Assembly (NCBI RefSeq): GCF_012027635.1
Contig: NZ_SNUS01000001.1
Span: forward strand, 1,550,001 to 1,614,000
Source of the DNA: Thermococcus sp. 21S9
GTDB lineage: Archaea; Methanobacteriota_B; Thermococci; Thermococcales; Thermococcaceae
Reading direction: 5' to 3'
Length of the DNA stretch: 64,000 nt
Part shown: positions 1 to 7,877 of the stretch, one piece after another
How positions within the stretch are numbered: position 1 is the first letter of the stretch
Layout: each line of letters begins with the position of its first letter
Notes under the pieces: generated by a model
Told to the model about the DNA's origin: nothing
Seen by the model: only the letters and a program-made list of their open reading frames with translations
Database searches by the model: none
Position numbers and translations under genes: made by a program

Positions 1-885
1 CTTATGAGCATCGTAGAGTTCCTTCGCCCTGCCGTAGAGGAGTTTCCAGTTGTTGACGACGCGCGAGATGGCACCGACCATGAAGGGCTTTCCGTGGTAG
101 TGGGAGTGCTTGGCGAAGCTGTGCTCGACTACGAACTCCTTTATGTGCTCCTTATAACTCTCGCTCGGGAACTCGTTTCCGTCACTGGCCTTTATGTAGT
201 CGCCGTAGATGCCATAAACATCGTTCCTTGGCTTCACGGCGAGGTGCGTTATCGGTCCCTCGACCTCTTTGTACTGCTCAAGCTTGGCGAAGAGCTCGAA
301 GGTGTATTCGGCCTTTGGAAGGGCTTCCTTAAGTTTATTCTTCATCCTCTCAAGGGTTTCCCTGCCCGGAAGCTTTCCGAAACCACCGAGGACGACGTTC
401 TCCTGGTGTATGGCCCTCGCGCCGAGCTCGTCCATCATCCAGCTTCCGAGGTTCTTGAGGTCGAGCGCTATGCCTATCTCCTTCTTGTACTTATCGACCA
501 TGTGGAGCGGTCCGGAGTAGCCGAGGTAGTCCGGCAGGACGAGGAGGTAGAGGTGGAGTGCGTGGCTCTCAATCATGTCCCCTATGTAGAGGACCTCCCT
601 CAGGGCCTGAATCTCCTCGCGTGGGGTGAAGCCTATCGCCTTCTCGGCCGCTTCCACGGCGGTGAGCTTGTGCGCCGCTGAACAGAAGGAGCATATCCTT
701 GGGTAAACCGCGAGGGCCTCGTCGAGCTTCTTGCCGATGGTTATGGCCTCGAAGAACCTCGGCCCCTCTATGATGTTGAGCTTGACCTCCTTGACGCCAT
801 CCTCGCCGATGACTATCTCGACGCCACCCTTGCCCTCTACCCTTGCGATGTGGTCAACGGTGATTGGCAGGTAAACGTTTTTCAT
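1..885 (-). CDS. hydA: NiFe sulfhydrogenase I alpha (large) subunit, 3' end cut by window
   Basis: Catalytic large subunit of the cytosolic NADP(H)-dependent NiFe hydrogenase (hyhL in T. kodakarensis), which binds the Ni-Fe active site. The first 295 residues are present; the family is about 430, so the C-terminal second Cys-x-x-Cys motif lies outside the window. Residues follow the P. furiosus HydA N-terminus closely ([18 protein letters not shown]), and the proximal nickel-binding motif RICSFC is visible near residue 65. The ATG at 885 overlaps the stop of hydD by four bases (ATGA), so it is the last known gene of a hydB-G-D-A operon. Identity is very secure; only the end is missing. Confidence 0.97.
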   Translation of the reverse strand, partial: MKNVYLPITVDHIARVEGKGGVEIVIGEDGVKEVKLNIIEGPRFFEAITIGKKLDEALAVYPRICSFCSAAHKLTAVEAAEKAIGFTPREEIQALREVLYIGDMIESHALHLYLLVLPDYLGYSGPLHMVDKYKKEIGIALDLKNLGSWMMDELGARAIHQENVVLGGFGKLPGRETLERMKNKLKEALPKAEYTFELFAKLEQYKEVEGPITHLAVKPRNDVYGIYGDYIKASDGNEFPSESYKEHIKEFVVEHSFAKHSHYHGKPFMVGAISRVVNNWKLLYGRAKELYDAHK

Positions 886-1676
886 GAGCCATCACCCTCA
901 AAGATTTTCTCAACCATCTCCTCAAGCTTCTCGTTGTGGGCGTTGAAAATCTTCATCCTCTCAAGGATTTCCTCCTTGGTGAGGCCCTTCTCCTTGAAGA
1001 CCCTCGCGAGGGAGTCGAACCAGGCAACGTCGTAGCCTATCGCGCCCCTGCAACCGATGCACGCTATTCCAAAGCCCGGACACCTCGCGTCACAGCCGGC
1101 CCTCGTTATCGGACCGAGGCAGGGCTCACCCTTCTCGAGGAGCACGCACGGGTTGCCCTTCAGCCTGCACTCGAGGCAGACCGGGTAGTCTATATCTTCT
1201 GGCCACGAGCCGACGAGGAACGTTCCGAGGGCGTAGAGGAAGTCCTTCTTCTCCGGCGGACAGCCGTAGATGTTGTAGTCTACCTTGATGTACTTCGAGA
1301 CGGGCTCGGCCATCTTGGGCTGGAACTTGACCTTTCCGTCGCCGTAGACGGTCTTCCAGAGCTCCTCAAGGGGCTTGTCCTTCTCCCAGCTCTGAACCCC
1401 GCCCTGAACGGCGCAGGAACCGACGGCCACCACTATCTTCGCGTTCTCGCGGATTTTCTTGACGAGCTCAACCTCTTCCTCAGTCGAGACGCTACCCTCG
1501 ATGAACGCGATATCGACGGGCTCGTCCTCGACGCTGTTCCTGTCGAGCATGTACCAGCAGACTATCTCGGCCTTGGGAAGGAGCTTGAGCAGTTCGTCCA
1601 TCATCGCCAGCTGGAGCTGACAGCCGTAACAGCTCGTTAGAGCGTAAAATCCAATCCTAACTTTCTTCTCCTCCAT
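882..1676 (-). CDS. hydD: NiFe sulfhydrogenase I delta (small) subunit
   Basis: Electron-transfer small subunit of cytosolic hydrogenase I (hyhS). It carries the [4Fe-4S] clusters that pass electrons between the NiFe site and the flavin/iron-sulfur subunits. The N-terminus has the proximal-cluster motif [10 protein letters not shown]. Further cysteines occur in [15 protein letters not shown], and a C-terminal cysteine-rich part with [18 protein letters not shown]. Of the possible starts (GTG 1685, ATG 1676) I chose ATG 1676 because GAGGTGG lies about six bases upstream and the protein then begins like its P. furiosus homologue. It is 264 residues. Its ribosome-binding site lies over the hydG stop; its own stop overlaps hydA. 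Confidence 0.96.
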   Translation of the reverse strand: MEEKKVRIGFYALTSCYGCQLQLAMMDELLKLLPKAEIVCWYMLDRNSVEDEPVDIAFIEGSVSTEEEVELVKKIRENAKIVVAVGSCAVQGGVQSWEKDKPLEELWKTVYGDGKVKFQPKMAEPVSKYIKVDYNIYGCPPEKKDFLYALGTFLVGSWPEDIDYPVCLECRLKGNPCVLLEKGEPCLGPITRAGCDARCPGFGIACIGCRGAIGYDVAWFDSLARVFKEKGLTKEEILERMKIFNAHNEKLEEMVEKIFEGDGS

Positions 1677-1686
1677 CGCCACCACC

Positions 1687-2571
1687 TCAGTCCAGCAGGC
1701 CGGGCGTTGATATTATGTCGAAGTAGCCGAAGACCGGGCCATCTTTGCAGATGTACTTCCAGCTCGTGCTCGTTCCGGCAACGCAGTGGCCACACTTTCC
1801 TATTCCGCACTTCATCTTCCTCTCCAGCGTCACGTAGATGTTCTCCGGGCGGTAGCCGTAGTTGATGAGGGCCTCGAAGACCGACTTGTACATCCTCGGC
1901 GGACCGCAGATAGCCACTGCCGTCTTCTTCGGGTTGGTGTTGGCCTCGACTATGAACTTCTGGGGCCTTCCGTGCCTTCCGGGCCAGTCGGGGTCGCGCG
2001 TAACGCTCTGGATTATCTTGACGTTCTCGGCCTCGGCCAAATCCTTCATGGCTTCGAGCTCCTTGTAGAAGAGCAGGTCCTTGCCGTAGCGGGCGGTGTT
2101 GATGAAGGTTATGTTGCCGTACTTCCAGCGGTTGTCCATCGCGTAGAGGAAGACGCTCCTCAGCGGTGCCGTTCCGAGACCCGCCGCTATGAGGAGTAAG
2201 TCCATGCCCTCCCAGTCATCGACCGGGAAGCCGTTGCCGTACGGCCCGCGGACGAGAACTGTATCGCCTGGCTGGAGCCTGTGGACGACGGTGGTGACCC
2301 TTCCAGCTTTTCTTATGCACAGCTCGAAGAAGCCCCTCCTCATCGGCGAGGAGCAGATGCTTATCGGGACCTCACCAACTCCTGGTATAGTTAGCTGGAC
2401 GAACTGGCCGGGTTTGAACGTCCAAGTCTCGGCTATCTCGGGGTCCTCGAAGCGGAAGAGGAAGAGCTTCTCCGTATCGGTGAGCTTGTAAACCCTGAGG
2501 ACTTTAGCCCGGTGGAGGGCGTAGGGGTTATCGTCGGGCATCATAATCTCCTTGGGAACGACCTCGCTCAT
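1687..2571 (-). CDS. hydG: sulfhydrogenase I gamma subunit, FAD/NAD(P)H reductase
   Basis: Flavoprotein subunit (hyhG) that exchanges electrons with NADP(H). The 294 residues show a ferredoxin-reductase-type FAD domain (about 20-110, with FKPGQFVQL), a pyridine-nucleotide-binding domain (about 120-235, with [11 protein letters not shown] and ICGPPRM), and a C-terminal [2Fe-2S] set CGIGKCGHC followed by a further cysteine in YICKDG. The ATG overlaps the hydB stop (ATGA), showing translational coupling. Full length for the family and no defects seen. Confidence 0.96.
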   Translation of the reverse strand: MSEVVPKEIMMPDDNPYALHRAKVLRVYKLTDTEKLFLFRFEDPEIAETWTFKPGQFVQLTIPGVGEVPISICSSPMRRGFFELCIRKAGRVTTVVHRLQPGDTVLVRGPYGNGFPVDDWEGMDLLLIAAGLGTAPLRSVFLYAMDNRWKYGNITFINTARYGKDLLFYKELEAMKDLAEAENVKIIQSVTRDPDWPGRHGRPQKFIVEANTNPKKTAVAICGPPRMYKSVFEALINYGYRPENIYVTLERKMKCGIGKCGHCVAGTSTSWKYICKDGPVFGYFDIISTPGLLD

Positions 2572-3671
2572 ACGTCCTCACCCCTTATGTTTTCGGCGTA
2601 GGCGAACCCCTTCTTCGGTATCTCCTCGGCTATCTTGGCCGGGCAAGAGCGCTCCTCAAGGCCGAGGATGACGCGCAGGTTGCGAACGAAGCTTATCCCG
2701 GCGGGACAGAACGCAGTACAGCGACCGCAACCGACGCAGAAGCTCAACCCAAGCTTCTCGTTATAGGAGTTCTTACAGAGGTAGCGGTTCATGAAGCGGT
2801 CCTTTTTTGTGGGCCTGAAGTTGTGGCCTCCGGCAACGAGGCCGTGGCTCCTGAACTGGCAGGAATCCCAGCGCCTCTCGCGGTAGCCGGTTACGCCGTC
2901 GAGGTTGACTATGTCCTGCACCTCGTAGCACCTGCACGTTGGACAGGTCGTGTTGCATATTCCACAGGCGAGGCACTTTTCGCTCTCTTCCTCCCACATC
3001 GGGTGCTCCATCTCAAGCTCGAGCAGGTAGCGCAGGTCTCCCCAGTCCTCGTGGTACTTGAAGGCCTCGCTCCTCTTCCTCTCGAACTCCCTGAAGGCGC
3101 AGATGTCCTCTGTGGTGACCTCCTCGAAGAGCTTGATGTTCTTGTCAACTATCCTGTGTCCCTTGGGCGAGCCAACTCTCACCAGCCAGCCGTCGGGGAG
3201 CTCGTGGAAGAACAGGTCGAAGCCGTCATCGGCGAAATCCGTCTCGCGGAGGTTGCAGAAGCAGTACTCGTCCGGCATACAGCTGATTCCTATTATGATT
3301 CCCTTCTCCCTGCGAACTTTGTAGTACTTGTCGGGGAGCTCGTCGAGGTAAACGGTGTCGAGTATCTTGAGACCGAAGATGTCGCAGGCGTGAACGCCGA
3401 AGAGCACGAATGGCTCGACGTCCTCGATGGTCTCCCTGTACTCCGGCTTGCTGAGGTCGAACTCGAAGAGCTTCTCCCTCGGCTTGAAGAAGAACTTCTT
3501 CGGGGGCATTATCGTTCTCGTGTAGTGGAATTCCACCTTCCTGACGTCGTCAACTTCGCGGAAGTCGTAGAACTTCTCCGATATCTTGACCGGGGCATAA
3601 AGCCTTCCCCACTCCTTGAGCCTTTCAAGGAAGGCGTAGGTGTTTTCCCTTGGCAGTTTAACGTATCTCAA
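2568..3671 (-). CDS. hydB: sulfhydrogenase I beta subunit, iron-sulfur; TTG start
   Basis: Iron-sulfur subunit (hyhB) of cytosolic hydrogenase I, shuttling electrons between the flavin subunit and the hydrogenase dimer. It is related to anaerobic sulfite reductase subunit A, hence the sulfhydrogenase name. Two ferredoxin-like cysteine sets are visible: [14 protein letters not shown] near residue 225 and [13 protein letters not shown] near residue 310. The reading frame is open up to 3725, but homologues begin RYVKLP; here this corresponds to a TTG codon at 3671 preceded by GGAGGTGG. I therefore use the TTG start, giving 367 residues. It is the first gene of the operon and sits behind a SurR-type site. 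Confidence 0.93.
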   Translation of the reverse strand: MRYVKLPRENTYAFLERLKEWGRLYAPVKISEKFYDFREVDDVRKVEFHYTRTIMPPKKFFFKPREKLFEFDLSKPEYRETIEDVEPFVLFGVHACDIFGLKILDTVYLDELPDKYYKVRREKGIIIGISCMPDEYCFCNLRETDFADDGFDLFFHELPDGWLVRVGSPKGHRIVDKNIKLFEEVTTEDICAFREFERKRSEAFKYHEDWGDLRYLLELEMEHPMWEEESEKCLACGICNTTCPTCRCYEVQDIVNLDGVTGYRERRWDSCQFRSHGLVAGGHNFRPTKKDRFMNRYLCKNSYNEKLGLSFCVGCGRCTAFCPAGISFVRNLRVILGLEERSCPAKIAEEIPKKGFAYAENIRGEDV

Positions 3672-3754
3672 CCCCACCACCTCCGATGAACATAAACATA
3701 CACACGACCATTTTTGTTCCCTCAATAGGGACTTACCCGGAGCCTAAAAAAGCG

Positions 3755-3762
3755 TTTTTAAA
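3755..3762 (-). promoter_or_regulatory. TATA box of hydrogenase operon
   Basis: TTTAAAAA on the minus strand, about 93 bases upstream of the hydB TTG start. This predicts transcription starting near 3733 and a leader of roughly 60 bases. It is the only good TATA match between the SurR-like site and the gene. Confidence 0.6.
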
Positions 3763-3775
3763 CCCGAGAATTCTA

Positions 3776-3792
3776 AACCAAAGGTTTACATC
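3776..3792 (-). promoter_or_regulatory. candidate SurR site upstream of hyd promoter
   Basis: On the minus strand the bases read GATGTAAACCTTTGGTT. This fits the published SurR consensus GTTn3AACn5GTT with a single mismatch. It also forms a 15-base palindrome (3774-3788, TAAACC AAA GGTTTA). It lies about 14 bases upstream of a TATA-like TTTAAAAA (3762-3755), the position expected for an activator. SurR is the sulfur-responsive redox regulator known to activate hydrogenase operons in P. furiosus. Assignment is by motif and position only. Confidence 0.7.
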
Positions 3793-3848
3793 GTTTGTTT
3801 AGCCTAACGAGAGAAGAAAACAAAAGTGCTTTAACAAAGGGCGGGTGT

Positions 3849-3864
3849 GTTAGGCTTTCCTAAC
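3849..3864. repeat. 16-base inverted repeat at the 3' end of the small membrane gene
   Basis: GTTAGG CTTT CCTAAC, perfect 6-base arms with a 4-base centre, overlapping the stop codon of the 54-residue gene. It could be a 3' hairpin of that transcript or an operator in the region upstream of the hydrogenase genes. A related GTTTAGCCTAAC lies at 3797-3808. Confidence 0.5.
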
Positions 3865-4024
3865 GTCCCTTGCTGAAGCGCAGGACGAAGAACAGGATTA
3901 CCATGAAGACGGTTATGTACTCGCTCCAGACAAAGGGGACGATGCCAATAACGCCGAGCGTGAAGATTATCGCAAGGATTATCACGATGACGAGCAGAAC
4001 CCTGTAGACGGTTTTCCTCTCCAT
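3860..4024 (-). CDS. small two-helix membrane protein, 54 aa
   Basis: An unlisted small gene. ATG at 4024 follows a GGTGAT ribosome-binding site and encodes 54 residues, ending FSKGR. Residues 7-33 are almost entirely hydrophobic (VYRVLLVIVIILAIIFTLGV...) and 38-50 form a second hydrophobic stretch (ITVFMVILFFVLRF), with basic residues at both ends. It is probably a membrane protein with two short helices. It starts 39 bases after the stop of the tandem substrate-binding lipoprotein and could be cotranscribed with it, although a T-rich tract lies between them. No function is recognisable. Confidence 0.7.
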   Translation of the reverse strand: MERKTVYRVLLVIVIILAIIFTLGVIGIVPFVWSEYITVFMVILFFVLRFSKGR

Positions 4025-4063
4025 GACATCACCGGAAAAGAAAAAGGGGACGGGGCTTAAAAA

Positions 4064-5944
4064 TCAGCCGGTTGCGTTGGCCGTTGTATTGGTGGAGCAG
4101 ACGAGGGGCTGTGGCTGGTACTTGAAGAGCTCGGGGTGAAGCAGTTCTGCCATCTCTTTGATTGCCAGCACAATCCTCGGGCTTGGCCTCTGGAAGACGT
4201 TGGGGTCGCTCACGGTGTAGACCCTTCCGTCCTTTGCCGCCTTTATCGTCGAGAGCGGGCCCGAGCAGAATATCTTCGGGTCAACGTAGGCAGAGGCTAT
4301 AATCACCACGTCGGGGTTCCTCGCCACAACCTCTTCCTCGCTCACGGCTTTCCAGCCGGTAACGTCCTCGAAGGCGTTCTTACCGCCGGCAATCTGGATT
4401 ATGCTGTTGGCGAAGGTGTCCTTTCCGGCTATCCAGTAACCGTTGTATGTGCTGACGAGGTACATCACGCTCGGCCTGCTCGCGTTGGCGACGAGACCCT
4501 CGATGTAGCTTATCTGGGCCTTCATCTCCGCCACGACGAGAGTTGCTTGCTCCTCCCTGTTGAGAACCTTTCCGAGGAGCTCAACCTGCTGGTAGATTCC
4601 GTCGATGCTCTTCGGGTCTACGATTACCACCGGGGCAATCTTTTCAAGGCTCTCCAGGAAGCCCTGCTTGTAGAAGACCGCGTTGTCGGCTATAATCAGG
4701 TCAGGCTTGAGCTTTGCAATCTCCTCAAGGTTCGCGTAGGCTCCGTAGCCACCGACCTTGGTGATGTTCTTAACGGCTGGAGGCCAGTCTGCGTACTTCG
4801 TGACACCAACGAGCTTGTCGCCGGCTCCGAGGTAGAATATCGTCTCGGTTATGCTCGGGGCGAGTGAGACAATCCTCTGGGGCTCCTTCGGGATTGTAAC
4901 GGTCCTGTTGGCCATGTCCTTAATCGTGAGCGGATAACTTGTCTTGAATGCATCGGGGTGGAGAATTCTCGCCATGGTCTCGATTCCGCGGATTAGCCTC
5001 GGGCTTGGGTGGATAAGGTCGTTCTCGTTCTCAATCATGTAAACGTGGCCGTTCTTCACCGCGTTGGTTCCGGCGAAGAGCTTGTATGCCTCCTCTACGG
5101 TCATGCCACAGTGGGGGGTGAGTATTATGACGTCCGGGTTCCTTGCGAGAACCTCCTCAAGGCTGACCTGGGGCCAGTTTTTGGTGTCGTTGAAGATGTT
5201 AACTCCACCGGCGATGCTGATGACGTCGCTTATGAAGGTGTTTCCGCCGGCGGTCATAAGGGGCTTGTTCCAGACGACGTAGAAGACCTTAACCTTCGGC
5301 TGGTCTTTCATGAGCTCCTTCATTGCATCGACCTTGGCGTTGAACTCGTCGATGACCTCTTTGGCCTTATCCTCCCTGTTGAAGACCTTCCCGAGAAGCT
5401 CTATGGCCCGGGGTATCTGGTCGAGGCTCTTCGGGGCGACGATTATAACCGGCGCAATTTTCTCGAGGCTCTCAAGGTAGCCCTGCTTGTAGAGAACGGC
5501 GTTGTCCGCTATGATTAAATCTGGCTTGAGGCTCGCTATCTTCTCGAGGCTTGCGTAGGCTCCGTAGCCACCGACTGAGGTTATGTTCTTGACCTCTGGA
5601 GGCCAGTCCTCGTAACCGGTATCTCCGACAACCCTGTTGAGCAGGCCGAGGTAGTAGAGGTCCTCAGTAATGGCCGGTGCGAGGGAAACAACGCGCTTCG
5701 GTTCCTCCTTGATTGTGACAGTCCTGTTCGCGAAGTCCTTGACCGTTATCGGGTAGTAGCTCTTCTCCATCTGGGTCGTGCTGGAACTGGTGACCTGGCT
5801 CGTCGTTGAGGTCGTTGAGCTGGTTGGTGTAGCTGTGGTCGAGGGAGATGAGGTTGAGCTCGTGCTCTCATTTGAGGCGATACAGCCCGTCGCTACAACA
5901 GCTCCCAGCAGGAGCAGGACGACGAGGAGTGCGGTTCTCTTCAT
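4064..5944 (-). CDS. lipoprotein with two tandem BtuF/FecB-type substrate-binding domains
   Basis: Probable extracellular binding protein of an iron-chelate, cobalamin or related ABC importer. It is 626 residues, about twice the usual length. A signal peptide with lipobox VATGC (cysteine near residue 21) is followed by a Ser/Thr-rich spacer to about 60, then two homologous domains, about 66-335 and 338-610. Both contain a near-identical core (VGGYGAYA, KPDLIIADNA, YKQG.LESLEKIAPV.IV). Start ATG 5944 has AGGTGA six bases upstream; an alternative GTG at 5953 would sit on that site. No permease or ATPase is nearby, so the transporter partner must lie elsewhere. Substrate is unknown. Confidence 0.88.
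   Translation of the reverse strand: MKRTALLVVLLLLGAVVATGCIASNESTSSTSSPSTTATPTSSTTSTTSQVTSSSTTQMEKSYYPITVKDFANRTVTIKEEPKRVVSLAPAITEDLYYLGLLNRVVGDTGYEDWPPEVKNITSVGGYGAYASLEKIASLKPDLIIADNAVLYKQGYLESLEKIAPVIIVAPKSLDQIPRAIELLGKVFNREDKAKEVIDEFNAKVDAMKELMKDQPKVKVFYVVWNKPLMTAGGNTFISDVISIAGGVNIFNDTKNWPQVSLEEVLARNPDVIILTPHCGMTVEEAYKLFAGTNAVKNGHVYMIENENDLIHPSPRLIRGIETMARILHPDAFKTSYPLTIKDMANRTVTIPKEPQRIVSLAPSITETIFYLGAGDKLVGVTKYADWPPAVKNITKVGGYGAYANLEEIAKLKPDLIIADNAVFYKQGFLESLEKIAPVVIVDPKSIDGIYQQVELLGKVLNREEQATLVVAEMKAQISYIEGLVANASRPSVMYLVSTYNGYWIAGKDTFANSIIQIAGGKNAFEDVTGWKAVSEEEVVARNPDVVIIASAYVDPKIFCSGPLSTIKAAKDGRVYTVSDPNVFQRPSPRIVLAIKEMAELLHPELFKYQPQPLVCSTNTTANATG
4734..5575. repeat. duplicated segment within the tandem-domain lipoprotein
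   Basis: The two halves of the gene remain similar at DNA level. A 23-base block (from GCGTAGGCTCC to CCACCGAC) is identical at 4734-4756 and 5553-5575, with further similarity on either side. This points to internal gene duplication rather than fusion of distant homologues. Confidence 0.7.
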
Positions 5945-5950
5945 GTTTAT

Positions 5951-5986
5951 CACCTGGACGTTTTGTCCGGATTAAATGTCCAGGTG
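5951..5986 (-). promoter_or_regulatory. leader hairpin masking the ribosome-binding site of the binding lipoprotein
   Basis: The mRNA leader contains CACCTGGAC (5986-5978) and GTCCAGGTG (5959-5951), perfect 9-base complementary arms. The downstream arm includes the AGGTGA that serves the ATG at 5944. Folding would hide the ribosome-binding site. It could instead be a DNA operator, as it lies between a TATA-like CTTAAAAAA (about 6010-6002) and the start. Seen directly; function inferred. Confidence 0.55.
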
Positions 5987-6027
5987 TGTTGAGAAAAGGG
6001 TTTTTTAAGGTTGTGGATGTCTGCCGA

Positions 6028-6594
6028 TTACGTCCTGCCTGTCCGGAAGAGGTCAACCCTCGTGATGATTCCGACTATCTTGCCCTCCCTGTTCTGGACG
6101 AGAACCGCTGGATTGTCCTCAAGGAGGTATTTAACGACCTCCAAATCCTCGTCCTCGTTAACTATCGGGAAAGGCTCCTCCATTACCTCCATGACCTTGC
6201 AATCGTAGATGTCCTCGTATTCGAGGCTCTGCCTCACGAGAGTTCGCTCGGTTACAGAGCCAACCACCTTGTTTCCAGAAACGACGGGAATCTGTGAGAT
6301 GTTGTGTTCGTTCATCAGCTTGATGACCTTCTCAACCTTCTCGTAGGGCTTGACGAAGATTACCGGCGATGACATAACGTCCCTCGCCCTGGGCTGGGCC
6401 TTCTTGCACTCAAGTAATGCCTGGAGAATTCGATTCAGGGTTGAGAGCCTCGGGTCAACTTTACCGGCCTCGAGCTTCGCTATGTAAGCCTGCGTTACTC
6501 CGGCTTTTCTGGCGAGCTCCTCCTGCGTTATGCCGAGCTCCTTTCGAATTCGCTTGATTTCCCTGGGGTCAATCGGCCGGGGGATGACCACCAT
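6028..6594 (-). CDS. HTH-XRE regulator with two CBS domains
   Basis: A 188-residue putative transcription regulator. Residues 10-60 form an Xre-type helix-turn-helix (IRKELGITQEELARKAGVTQAYIAKLEAGK), followed by two CBS domains (about 70-125 and 128-188; VMSSPVIFVKPYEKV..., VVGSVTERTLV). CBS pairs usually bind adenine nucleotides, so it probably senses an adenosine-containing ligand; the ligand is not visible from sequence. ATG 6594 lies just behind GGTGG. A palindrome between its TATA box and start suggests autoregulation. Confidence 0.9.
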   Translation of the reverse strand: MVVIPRPIDPREIKRIRKELGITQEELARKAGVTQAYIAKLEAGKVDPRLSTLNRILQALLECKKAQPRARDVMSSPVIFVKPYEKVEKVIKLMNEHNISQIPVVSGNKVVGSVTERTLVRQSLEYEDIYDCKVMEVMEEPFPIVNEDEDLEVVKYLLEDNPAVLVQNREGKIVGIITRVDLFRTGRT

Positions 6595-6603
6595 AAATAA
6601 CCA

Positions 6604-6619
6604 CCGGTTATTAAACCGG
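6604..6619. promoter_or_regulatory. palindromic operator of the HTH-CBS gene
   Basis: CCGGTTATTAAACCGG, a 16-base inverted repeat with two central mismatches. It lies between the minus-strand TATA-like CTTATAAC (6634-6627) and the ATG at 6594, covering the expected transcription start. The position is that of a repressor site, probably for the HTH-CBS protein itself. Confidence 0.6.
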
Positions 6620-6657
6620 CTAAGGGGTTATAAGCCTTCCTCAGAAGGGCGTCGAAT

Positions 6658-6787
6658 TGTGGGCCGGGCACAGAGGCCCGCGCTCATTCGCTCACGCGGG
6701 TGGATGCTCCCGGCCCTGTGGGCTCGGCGTGAGCACGCTCCGCTCATCGAACCCGACTACCTCGCGGAGGCGGGAAAACCGAGCCCG
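6658..6787 (-). ncRNA. double-hairpin H/ACA guide RNA
   Basis: On the minus strand two hairpins each end in ACA. Hairpin 1: base stem GGGCTCGG/CCGAGCCC (6786-6779 with 6727-6720), upper stem CTCCGC/GCGGAG, apical TTCGATGA typical of a kink-turn, then ACA at 6719-6717. Hairpin 2: base stem GGGCCGGG/CCCGGCCC (6716-6709 with 6668-6661), internal pocket strands AGCATCCA and CCTCTGTG, upper stem CCCGCG/CGCGGG, then ACA at 6660-6658. This is the archaeal box H/ACA architecture that guides rRNA pseudouridylation. A TATA-like CTTTTAAG (6850-6843) would start transcription near 6820 and include an extra 10-base-pair hairpin at 6789-6813. Target not determined. Confidence 0.82.
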
Positions 6788-6851
6788 TGCGAGGAGACGA
6801 GTTGTCCCCTCGCTGTCGGCGATGAAGAATAAGGCGGGGGACTTAAAAGCT

Positions 6852-7718
6852 TTAGCCGATGGATATGAGAATCACGCCGAGGACCGCCAAGATAAGTCCC
6901 TCAAATATCCTCGCGTTCGGCTTCTCCTTCAGCAGGAGAACCGCGAGCAGGGACGCTATTATCGGGTTTATCGCCGAGACTGGAGCGGCTATCGGCGAGC
7001 CAACGAGGGAGACCGAGTAGACGAAGAGGTACTGTCCAAGGATTAGGCCGAGAACCGCCGCACCGACGAGGACGAGGGCTTCCCTCCTGCTTATCCTCCT
7101 TACCTCCTCCCCGTACCTCGGGAGGAAGACCGAGACCCCAAGGGCCGCGAAGACCATCCTAACTCCCGCCAGCTGGAGCGAGGGTATGCTCTTCGTCAGG
7201 TAGTCCATTATCGTTATGGCGACGCTCCACGAGATTGGGGCCACGAAGGCGAAGATGAAACCGAGCCTATCCGCGTGCTCCTCTTCCTCTGCCCTCTTGA
7301 CGATTATTATCGCGAGAACGACGAGGACCGCTCCGATGATTACGTGGGGCTTGACGCTCCTGCCGAGGAAGAGTATCGCCCACAGGATTGCCCAGAGTGG
7401 ATACGTGGAGGTTATGGGCACGGTTCTTGACACGCCCATTCTCTTCAGGGCGTTGAAGTAGAAGTAGTCACCGATAACGAAGCCGAACTGGGCGGATATG
7501 AAGGCCAAGATGAGCAACCTCGCGGGGAGCTTAAAGACGCTCAGGTTCCCGGTGAGCGCGAAGATGAGCAGGAAGAGAGTTGAGGCAACATAGAGCCTGA
7601 ATATGTTGGCCCCTATGGGGGAGAGCCTCCTAAGCCCTACCCTAACGAGTATGGTTGATGAGGCCCATGAGAAGGCCGACGCGAGGGCGAGGAGGACTCC
7701 AAGGATTAGCGTTTGCAT
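6852..7718 (-). CDS. EamA/DMT-family transporter
   Basis: Integral membrane protein of 288 residues with about ten hydrophobic helices in two repeated EamA halves (about 5-140 and 150-286). It belongs to the drug/metabolite transporter superfamily, whose members export or import small metabolites; the substrate cannot be told from sequence. Motifs include ASAFSWASSTILVR at the N-terminus and SPIAAPVSAINPIIASLLAVLLLKE near the C-terminus. ATG 7718 is about 25 bases behind a TATA-like TTTTTTAAG, so the message may be nearly leaderless. Monocistronic in appearance; the H/ACA RNA lies just downstream. Confidence 0.9.
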   Translation of the reverse strand: MQTLILGVLLALASAFSWASSTILVRVGLRRLSPIGANIFRLYVASTLFLLIFALTGNLSVFKLPARLLILAFISAQFGFVIGDYFYFNALKRMGVSRTVPITSTYPLWAILWAILFLGRSVKPHVIIGAVLVVLAIIIVKRAEEEEHADRLGFIFAFVAPISWSVAITIMDYLTKSIPSLQLAGVRMVFAALGVSVFLPRYGEEVRRISRREALVLVGAAVLGLILGQYLFVYSVSLVGSPIAAPVSAINPIIASLLAVLLLKEKPNARIFEGLILAVLGVILISIG

Positions 7719-7811
7719 GGTTCTCGCTCAGGGTGAAGCCTTAAAAAATTAGCGCTTTAACGTTTAGATGAAAGTATGAAAAAGGCCTTAATAATCACGC
7801 GCCAACTATCG

Positions 7812-7869
7812 GCGATGATGACCTCGGCAGGGCTGACGTCAGGATGATGACGATCTTGAGTGCTGAAAA
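7812..7869 (+). ncRNA. C/D box sRNA
   Basis: Plus-strand order: C box ATGATGA (7815-7821), 11-base guide CCTCGGCAGGG, D' box CTGA (7833-7836), C' box ATGATGA (7844-7850), 12-base guide CGATCTTGAGTG, D box CTGA (7863-7866). All four boxes are perfect and spacing is that of archaeal 2'-O-methylation guides. TATA-like CTTAATAAT (7787-7795) is about 25 bases upstream. Targets were not identified. Confidence 0.87.
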
Positions 7870-7877
7870 TGGAAAGG

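Noticed and set aside
3669-3725. Longer hydB start at 3725
   Set aside because: The added residues have no counterpart in homologues, the stretch overlaps the predicted leader, and a TTG with a strong ribosome-binding site matches the known N-terminus.
3797-3864. DtxR/IdeR-type iron box near the small membrane gene
   Set aside because: GTTTAGCCTAAC and GTTAGG-CTTT-CCTAAC only partly resemble the DtxR consensus, and the nearest promoter is better explained by the SurR-like site.
5951-6010. Cobalamin riboswitch upstream of the binding lipoprotein
   Set aside because: The leader is too short and shows none of the conserved cobalamin-box elements; only a simple stem is supported.
6658-6787. tRNA or RNase P RNA in the GC-rich 6660-6830 stretch
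   Set aside because: No cloverleaf or conserved RNase P core is present; two ACA-ended hairpins explain the sequence.
6530-7046. Plus-strand frames across the H/ACA region
   Set aside because: They cross two perfect RNA stems and a minus-strand transporter gene and have no ribosome-binding site.
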